From Planctomycetota bacterium (GTDB lineage: Bacteria; Planctomycetota; UBA1135), in the NCBI GenBank assembly GCA_027623585.1, contig JAQBVK010000083.1:1-9039 (forward strand): a DNA stretch of 9,039 nt, given 5' to 3'. Numbering within the stretch: position 1 is the stretch's first letter; each line of letters starts with the position of its first letter. The translations under genes and the position numbers were made by a program. Under the pieces are notes generated by a model, which was given only the letters and a program-made list of their open reading frames with translations, ran no database searches and was not told where the DNA came from. Of this stretch, positions 4,063 to 9,039 are shown piece after piece.

Positions 4063-6584
4063 TCAAATTCTTCCTTCGCGGCGTTCTCGCGCCGGTGTTG
4101 ATGGTCCTCATTCCCGGCTTCGCGGCTCCAGCCTCCGCACAGGAGCCGGCGCCGCCGGCGGCCGCGCGCGCGGCGCAAGAGCCCGTGGTGGAACGCATTG
4201 ACGTGGTGGGCGCGGAGGATCGCGAAGCCGAGGTGCGAGCAGGATTGCGTCAACGATTGGGCACTTCCTTCGATCGCATGGGCTTGCGACGTGACGTGCA
4301 ATGGTTGTGGCGTTGGCGCCGGATCCGCGTGGATCTCGCGGAACTCGCTCCGGGCAGTTCCGAAGGCAACGCCATTCTGGTGTTGAACGTGCACGCGTTT
4401 CAGTCGTTTCGCCGGGCCGTATTCGTCGGCAACGAGACTTACGAACGCGCCGAACTCGAGTTGCGCGCTGGTCTGTTCGGACAATCGATCGACATCGATG
4501 GCATCGGGCAGGTGATCCGGCGCGTGGGCGACCACTACCGCGAACAGGGTTTCGCGCACGTGTCGATCGAATCCCTTCCCAACGAGAGCGCGGGTGAAGT
4601 GGTGTTCACGATCCACGAAGGACCCGAGGTCCGGATCGGCGAGATCGAGTTCGACGGAGCCAAGGGCATTCGACCTGGCGGGCGTTGGTACCCGGGGCTC
4701 GACCTGTTCGGCACCGTGAAGCACAAGCCGGGCTTCTTCCTGGTGGGCGACAGCGTCTATTCGGAGCAGCGTGTCCTGGAAGACGTGAACGCTTTACTGC
4801 AGGTCTACGCCGATTACGGATATCACGACGCCAAGGTCGACTACAAGATCGAGTTTTTCGGCGAGGATCAGGACGAAGTTCGGCTCACCTACTTGATTCA
4901 AGAAGGACCTCTTTACCGAATCCGCGACGTGCGTTTCATCGGAGAGGACGGGGAGGAACTGCTGTTCACCTCGGAGCAGTTTCTCGAGGGCGTCAAGCTC
5001 GAAGCCGGCATGGCGCACGAAGCAGCGCGCGTGTTCGCGACCATGGCGGAGATCACGCGGATGTACGCGGCGATCGGCCATCCGTCGGTGATTCGCGCCG
5101 AAGTTGAACCGCAGCGGCGGGATCAGTTCTTCCGCGTCGGCGGCAACGGCGACTCGCGGCGGCCTGGCCCACGCGTGATCTTCGACTCCGAGGTGGCCGC
5201 CGTGGATCTGGAGTTCCGGATTCATGAAGGACTCGCCAAGCACGTGCGGGACGTCGTCATCCGCGGCTTGGAGCGCACTGAAGACCGCGTGGCGCGCCGC
5301 GAGATCTCGGTCGAACCGGGCTCGCTCGCCAGCGAGGAGGAAACGCAGCGAAGCGCGCGGCGCCTAGTCGGTCAGGGCTTCTTCACGGATGCCGATCGCA
5401 TCCCGTACGTCAATTGGCGTTGGCGTGACTTCGGCGACGACCGCCGCGTGGACATGCTGCTGGATGTCCGGGACCAAGGTTCCACCGGTCAGTTCCGGAT
5501 CGGCGGCGCCTACAACACGGACGCCGGCCCCGCGCTGATCCTCGACATGGAGAAGCGCAACTTCGACCTCACCGACTTGCCGTCGTCGCCCGGACGCGCG
5601 CTGTCGGAGATCCTCGATGGCGAGGCTTTCACCGGCGCGGGGCAGAGCCTGCGGCTTTCCCTCCACCCTGGCACGCAGTTTTCGAGTTATTCGATTTCCT
5701 TCACTGAGCCGGATTTGTTGCGTGAGCACATCAACCGGCTGTCCTTCACGGTTACGGGCTCCGAGCGCGTGCGTCTGTATTCACGCTACGACGAGGAACG
5801 CACGGTCGGATCCATCAATCTCGGCCGACGGTTCGGCCGTTTCTTCACCATCTACGGGAGTCCCGAGTTCGAAAGTCTCACGGTCAGCGATGTCTCCGCC
5901 GGCGCGCCGTCGAATCTGCTCGCGCAGGCGGGCGACACCGACCTGAACACGCTGAACTTCGGCTTCCGCTATGACACGGTGGAAGACCCTTTCTCGCCCG
6001 TGGACGGCGGTTCGATCGGCATGAATTTCGGCGAGACGGGGCGGCTGCTCGGCGGCGACGTAGAGTTCTTCACCGCCTCACTTTCCGGAGAGAAATTCTT
6101 TCCGGCGTGGCGCGACAACCTGGGGCGCCATTGGGTGCTCGCACTGCGCGGGCGCGCACGGCAAGGCTGGGCTTCCGGCGATCTTACGGAGCTGCCGTAC
6201 ACCGAACAGTTCTACCTCGGTGGCCAGTCGAGCGTGCGCGGTTTCGACTACCGAGGCATCGGCGAGGACGCCGCAGGCTTCTCGCGCGGCGGCGACGTGT
6301 CTTGGGACGCCAGTTTGGAACTGCGGTTTCCGATCCTCTCCACACGCCAGCGCGGGTTGGTGGACGAATACGAGTGGGTGCGCGGCGCCTTCTTCGTCGA
6401 CGCCGGCGCTTTCGGTCCCGACTTCGGCGAGCTCGACTCGACGCGCAGTTCGATCGGCATCGGCATTCGCATGCGCCTGCCGATGCTGCCGCTGGTCCCC
6501 TTCACACTCGACTTCGGCTGGCCGCTTTCCGACCAGCCCGGAGACAACACGCGCGTGATCTCCTTCACTCTCGGCACCTTCTGA
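4059..6584 (+). CDS. bamA: Outer membrane protein assembly factor BamA (Omp85 family)
   Basis: 841 residues. BamA is the outer-membrane core of the machine that folds and inserts beta-barrel proteins. A Sec signal peptide spans 1-27 (hydrophobic core about 4-22, likely cleavage after APASA). Five POTRA-like repeats follow: about 43-112, 117-188 (RRAVFVGNETYERAEL), 191-284 (VRIGEIEFDG), 287-350 (YRIRDVRFIGEDG) and 394-472 (KHVRDVVIRGLERTEDRVARRE). The C-terminal barrel runs about 476-841, with the Omp85 lid-loop motif VRGF at 726-729 (SSVRGFDYRG) and a final strand VISFTLGTF ending in the phenylalanine expected of a beta-signal. A low-complexity linker (about 351-378) separates POTRA 4 and 5. 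The NFDLTDLPSS...EAFTGAGQSL segment (501-530) recalls planctomycete BamA. TamA or another Omp85 protein is less likely given five POTRAs and an adjacent skp-like gene. Translation is coupled to dnaB by a 4-base overlap. Confidence 0.93.
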   Translation: MIKFFLRGVLAPVLMVLIPGFAAPASAQEPAPPAAARAAQEPVVERIDVVGAEDREAEVRAGLRQRLGTSFDRMGLRRDVQWLWRWRRIRVDLAELAPGSSEGNAILVLNVHAFQSFRRAVFVGNETYERAELELRAGLFGQSIDIDGIGQVIRRVGDHYREQGFAHVSIESLPNESAGEVVFTIHEGPEVRIGEIEFDGAKGIRPGGRWYPGLDLFGTVKHKPGFFLVGDSVYSEQRVLEDVNALLQVYADYGYHDAKVDYKIEFFGEDQDEVRLTYLIQEGPLYRIRDVRFIGEDGEELLFTSEQFLEGVKLEAGMAHEAARVFATMAEITRMYAAIGHPSVIRAEVEPQRRDQFFRVGGNGDSRRPGPRVIFDSEVAAVDLEFRIHEGLAKHVRDVVIRGLERTEDRVARREISVEPGSLASEEETQRSARRLVGQGFFTDADRIPYVNWRWRDFGDDRRVDMLLDVRDQGSTGQFRIGGAYNTDAGPALILDMEKRNFDLTDLPSSPGRALSEILDGEAFTGAGQSLRLSLHPGTQFSSYSISFTEPDLLREHINRLSFTVTGSERVRLYSRYDEERTVGSINLGRRFGRFFTIYGSPEFESLTVSDVSAGAPSNLLAQAGDTDLNTLNFGFRYDTVEDPFSPVDGGSIGMNFGETGRLLGGDVEFFTASLSGEKFFPAWRDNLGRHWVLALRGRARQGWASGDLTELPYTEQFYLGGQSSVRGFDYRGIGEDAAGFSRGGDVSWDASLELRFPILSTRQRGLVDEYEWVRGAFFVDAGAFGPDFGELDSTRSSIGIGIRMRLPMLPLVPFTLDFGWPLSDQPGDNTRVISFTLGTF

Positions 6585-6587
6585 TCC

Positions 6588-7175
6588 ATGAAGCATCTCA
6601 CCATCTTGATCTTGCTCGCGACCATCAGCGCGACGACCTTTGCCGTGGGGCTCTACGCTCACCGCGACTCTGCGGAGCCCGCCGAAGTAGTGCGCACCGT
6701 TGACGTGGCCCGCATCCTCGAGGAATTCGAGCCCTTCACGGCCGCCTACCAAACCATGCTTGCGAAGTACAAGCCGGAGGTGGAGCTGTTGAAGCAGATG
6801 AATGAAAGCATCAAGGGGCAGCGCGGTGAGCTCGTGTTGATGGACGACAAGAGCGAGGAATTTCGAGTCCGAAAATTCGAAATCGAAGTGCTCGAGAAGA
6901 CCCTCGCCACCAAACTCGATTTTTGGAACTCCGCCCAGACGCACGAGCGCGAAAAACTGCTCCAGATGAGCGTTTCGCGCATTTACGAGGCGAGCGCCGA
7001 ATACGGCCGTCGCAGCGGCGTTGGCACCGTGCTGATGAAGGAGGCTCCGTTGCCTGCCGCCGCCATGGACAGCGGCAACGCGCTGCGCGATCTGGAGAAC
7101 CGCTGGGTGATCTGGACGCACCAGGACCACGACGTCACCGAGCAGGTCCTCACGATCTTGCGCGAGTCGCTCTAG
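6588..7175 (+). CDS. OmpH/Skp-like periplasmic chaperone
   Basis: 195 residues. Skp-type chaperones hold unfolded outer-membrane proteins in the periplasm for delivery to BamA. An N-terminal hydrophobic segment (about 4-24) is a signal peptide or membrane anchor; there is no crisp AxA cleavage site. After it, VRTVDVARILEEF (35-47) corresponds to the family's start strand (vDvqkvl), followed by a long highly charged helical hairpin predicted as coiled coil (about 50-140), then a small C-terminal strand region with DHDVTEQVLTIL (180-191), matching the DITdxVLxxLN ending of OmpH proteins. Similarity is weak in sequence but length, topology and position right after bamA (3-base gap) make the call convincing. 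No Shine-Dalgarno is visible, so translation probably depends on ribosomes finishing bamA. Confidence 0.82.
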   Translation: MKHLTILILLATISATTFAVGLYAHRDSAEPAEVVRTVDVARILEEFEPFTAAYQTMLAKYKPEVELLKQMNESIKGQRGELVLMDDKSEEFRVRKFEIEVLEKTLATKLDFWNSAQTHEREKLLQMSVSRIYEASAEYGRRSGVGTVLMKEAPLPAAAMDSGNALRDLENRWVIWTHQDHDVTEQVLTILRESL

Positions 7176-7182
7176 GAATCCC

Positions 7183-8508
7183 GTGCCGAACACGCCGGAC
7201 GATCCGCGTCGATTCACCGCCCGCGCCGAGCGCACGACGCGACGGGCGGTGGAGCTGAGCGGCGTGGCGCTCCATTCCGGCGCAGCCGTGCGCTTGCGCC
7301 TCGAGCCGGCGCCGGCGGGCGCCGGCATCGTGTTTCAACGAAGCGACCTCGTCGACGCTCCGGACGTTCCGGCGCGCCCGGCGCATCTCGCCACCGCGCA
7401 GCGTCGTACGGTCTTGCGCGAGGGCGAGGCGGAGATCGGAATGGTCGAGCACTTGTTGGCGGCTTGCGCGGGACTCAAGGTCGACAACTTGATCGCGCGC
7501 GTCGACGGACCGGAAATGCCCGGCGGCGACGGCTCCGCCGCTGTTTACGTGGAGTTGCTGCAGAAAGCTGGCGTCGTCGAACAGAAGCGTCCGCGTAGGG
7601 TCTTGTGCGTGGAGGAGCCGCTGATGTTCCGCGAGGACGGCGCGGAACTCGTGGTGCTCCCGCCGAGTGGGAACGGTTTGCAGGTGCGTTACCTCCCCGC
7701 GTACCCCGCGGGAGTGGACGCAACGCCGGTGGTGTACGACGTCGCGAGCGGCGACTTCACACGCGAGATTGCTTCCGCGCGCACCTTTGTGGTGGCCGAG
7801 GACATCGAAAAGCTGCTTGCTGCCGGTCTCGGCAAAGGCGCGAGCGCGGAGAACACGCTGGTGCTCGGCGCCACCACCTCGCCCGAGATGCGCCTCGACC
7901 GCGAGCCGACTCGGCACAAGATCCTGGATTTGATCGGCGACTTCGCGCTGCTCGGCGCCGACCTCCATGCCGACGTCATCGCGTCCCGCAGTGGCCACGC
8001 GCTGAACCAGAAAGCGGTTCTTGCGCTCCGCGAGCAGTTGGAGGCCGCCGAACTCAGCGCTCCGCCCGCTGACGGCGCCTACTCGATCAACGAGGTGATG
8101 CGGCTGTTGCCGCACCGCTATCCCTTCCTGCTGGTCGATCGCGTGATCGAAGTCGAGGGCTTCCGACGCGCTGTCGGCATCAAGAACGTCACCATCAACG
8201 AGCCCTACTTCCAGGGCCACTTTCCCGATCAACCGCTGATGCCGGGTGTCCTGCAACTCGAAGCGCTGGCCCAGCTCTCCGGTTTCTTGCTGCAGCGGAA
8301 GCTCGAACATGCGGGTAAAATCGTGGTGCTCGCTTCGATCGACAAGGTTCGTTTCCGCGGCGCGGTTGTGCCGGGCGACACCCTGAGACTCGAAGTCGAA
8401 ACCCTCAAACTCTCGGCGAGCCGTGGACAGATCAAGGCCCAGGCCAAGGTCGGTCGGCGCGTCGTGAGCGAGGCGATTCTGTCCTTCGCGATGGTTTCCC
8501 AATCCTGA
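7183..8508 (+). CDS. lpxC/fabZ: Bifunctional LpxC-FabZ: UDP-3-O-acyl-GlcNAc deacetylase fused to 3-hydroxyacyl-ACP dehydratase
   Basis: 441 residues with two enzymes in one chain. Residues about 12-283 are LpxC, the zinc deacetylase of the committed lipid A step: SGVALHSG (26-33); EHLLAACAGLKVDN with Glu89 and zinc ligand His90 (E. coli Glu78/His79); DGPEMPGGDGSA (108-119); SARTF (198-202); RHKILDLIGD with His245 and Asp249 (E. coli His238/Asp242); SGHALNQK with catalytic His272 (E. coli His265). Residues about 299-441 are FabZ, which dehydrates 3-hydroxyacyl-ACP: LLPHRYPFLLVDRV (308-321), GHFPDQPLMPGVLQLEALAQ with catalytic His346 and Glu360, 14 residues apart as expected. Only about 15 residues link the domains. 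All key residues are intact, so both activities are expected. The GTG start at 7183 follows TAGGAA, 7 bases after the skp-like stop. Such fusions are known in Bacteroidetes and related diderms. Confidence 0.96.
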   Translation: MPNTPDDPRRFTARAERTTRRAVELSGVALHSGAAVRLRLEPAPAGAGIVFQRSDLVDAPDVPARPAHLATAQRRTVLREGEAEIGMVEHLLAACAGLKVDNLIARVDGPEMPGGDGSAAVYVELLQKAGVVEQKRPRRVLCVEEPLMFREDGAELVVLPPSGNGLQVRYLPAYPAGVDATPVVYDVASGDFTREIASARTFVVAEDIEKLLAAGLGKGASAENTLVLGATTSPEMRLDREPTRHKILDLIGDFALLGADLHADVIASRSGHALNQKAVLALREQLEAAELSAPPADGAYSINEVMRLLPHRYPFLLVDRVIEVEGFRRAVGIKNVTINEPYFQGHFPDQPLMPGVLQLEALAQLSGFLLQRKLEHAGKIVVLASIDKVRFRGAVVPGDTLRLEVETLKLSASRGQIKAQAKVGRRVVSEAILSFAMVSQS

Positions 8509-8513
8509 GGCAT

Positions 8514-9039
8514 TTGCCGAACGTCCATCCCACCGCCTTCATCGCGCCGGGCGCCGAACTCGCCGACGACGTGGCCGTCGGTCCGTTCAGCTACGTCGGC
8601 GGGCGCGCGCGGATCGGCGCCGGCACGCGCATCGGCCCACACGTCACGATCCAGGGCCGCACCACGATCGGCCGTGACAATCACCTGGTGGGCCAGTGCG
8701 CGATCGGCGGTCTGCCGCAGGATCTCAAGTACGCCGGCGAAGAATCGGCGCTGGTGATCGGCGAACGCAACGTGATCCGTGAGTTCGTGACCATCAACAT
8801 CGGCACTGCGGCGGGCGGCTGGGTGACCAGCATCGGCGACGGCAATCTGATCATGGCCTGCGCGCACGTCGCGCATGATTGCGTGCTCGAAGACGAGATC
8901 ATCCTCGGCAACAACGCGCTGCTCGCCGGACACGTCCGCATCGAGAGCAACGCGATCATCAGCGGCGGCACCGCGGTCAACCACTTCGTGACCATCGGCA
9001 CGCTCTCGATGATCGGTGGCATGGCTCGCGGGGTGCAGG
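8514..9039 (+). CDS. lpxA: UDP-GlcNAc O-acyltransferase LpxA, N-terminal part
   Basis: Partial: 175 codons before the window ends. LpxA transfers a 3-hydroxyacyl chain from ACP to UDP-GlcNAc, the first lipid A step. The left-handed beta-helix hexapeptide repeats are plain (VGPFSYVGGRARIGAGTRIG, TTIGRDNHLVG). Characteristic stretches include GGLPQDLKYAGE (65-76), IREFVTINIGT (88-98) and AHVAHDC (117-123), with catalytic His121 (E. coli His125). His118 and His140 match E. coli His122 and His144. At the E. coli His160-Gln161 pair this protein has Asn156-His157 (AVNHF). Gly169 aligns with E. coli Gly173, the residue that sets acyl length, suggesting a longer rather than C10 chain. No ATG or GTG fits; a TTG at 8514 with GAGG just upstream puts the HPT motif in its normal place. 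The gap to lpxC-fabZ is 5 bases. Confidence 0.93.
   Translation, partial: MPNVHPTAFIAPGAELADDVAVGPFSYVGGRARIGAGTRIGPHVTIQGRTTIGRDNHLVGQCAIGGLPQDLKYAGEESALVIGERNVIREFVTINIGTAAGGWVTSIGDGNLIMACAHVAHDCVLEDEIILGNNALLAGHVRIESNAIISGGTAVNHFVTIGTLSMIGGMARGVQ

Noticed and set aside
6078..7328. 416-codon open frame on the - strand across bamA and the skp-like gene
   Set aside because: Spans three well-supported + strand genes and shows no recognisable domain.
8040..8090. Frameshift or assembly join between lpxC and fabZ
   Set aside because: The reading frame is continuous through the linker and both domains are complete, as in known natural fusions.
7150..8502. 450-codon open frame on the - strand opposite lpxC-fabZ
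   Set aside because: Antisense shadow of a clear two-enzyme gene; no family recognised, and no ribosome binding site or neighbour supports it.
1..9039. Defence system, prophage, insertion sequence or CRISPR array
   Set aside because: Checked for transposase, integrase, terminal repeats and regularly spaced repeats; nothing found, and there is no room between the housekeeping genes.

Overview
The window is a gene-dense, high-GC stretch of bacterial chromosome with every gene on the + strand. It holds eleven protein genes, two of them cut by the window edges: prs (3' end), rplY/ctc, pth, rpsF, rpsR, rplI, dnaB, bamA, a skp/ompH-like gene, an lpxC-fabZ fusion and lpxA (5' part). I see no tRNA, rRNA, mobile element, CRISPR array or phage gene. 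Almost no space is non-coding; the longest gap is about 65 bases.

Organism: BamA plus the Skp, LpxC, FabZ and LpxA series mean a diderm that makes lipid A. The LpxC-FabZ fusion, the LpxA partial sequence, the NFDLTDLPSS...AFTGAGQ segment at the start of the BamA barrel, a short S18 without zinc cysteines and a divergent S6 resemble Planctomycetota or a neighbouring PVC/FCB-type lineage more than Proteobacteria. This placement is from memory of family sequences, not from a search, and is only moderately secure.

Layout: bases 1-2620 are a nucleotide/translation block (PRPP synthetase, ribosomal protein L25, peptidyl-tRNA hydrolase, S6, S18, L9). Bases 2686-4062 encode the replicative helicase DnaB. 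Bases 4059-9039 are an outer-membrane block: BamA inserts beta-barrel proteins, the Skp-like chaperone escorts them across the periplasm, and LpxC, FabZ and LpxA make the lipid A precursor and its hydroxyacyl chains. This resembles the bamA-skp-lpxD-fabZ-lpxA order of gamma-proteobacteria, but lpxD is absent from its usual place and lpxC is fused to fabZ.

Expression: from dnaB to lpxA the genes overlap or lie within 7 bases of each other, which implies one translationally coupled unit. rpsF-rpsR-rplI is likewise tight, with strong AGGAGG ribosome binding sites. The four looser junctions (prs/rplY, rplY/pth, pth/rpsF, rplI/dnaB) each carry an inverted repeat without a T-run, whereas I found none at the tight junctions. 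This pattern is the least expected thing in the window. I found no new defence, mobile or biosynthetic system; the core content is conserved housekeeping, and the points of interest are gene fusion, domain loss, protein tails and junction RNA structure.
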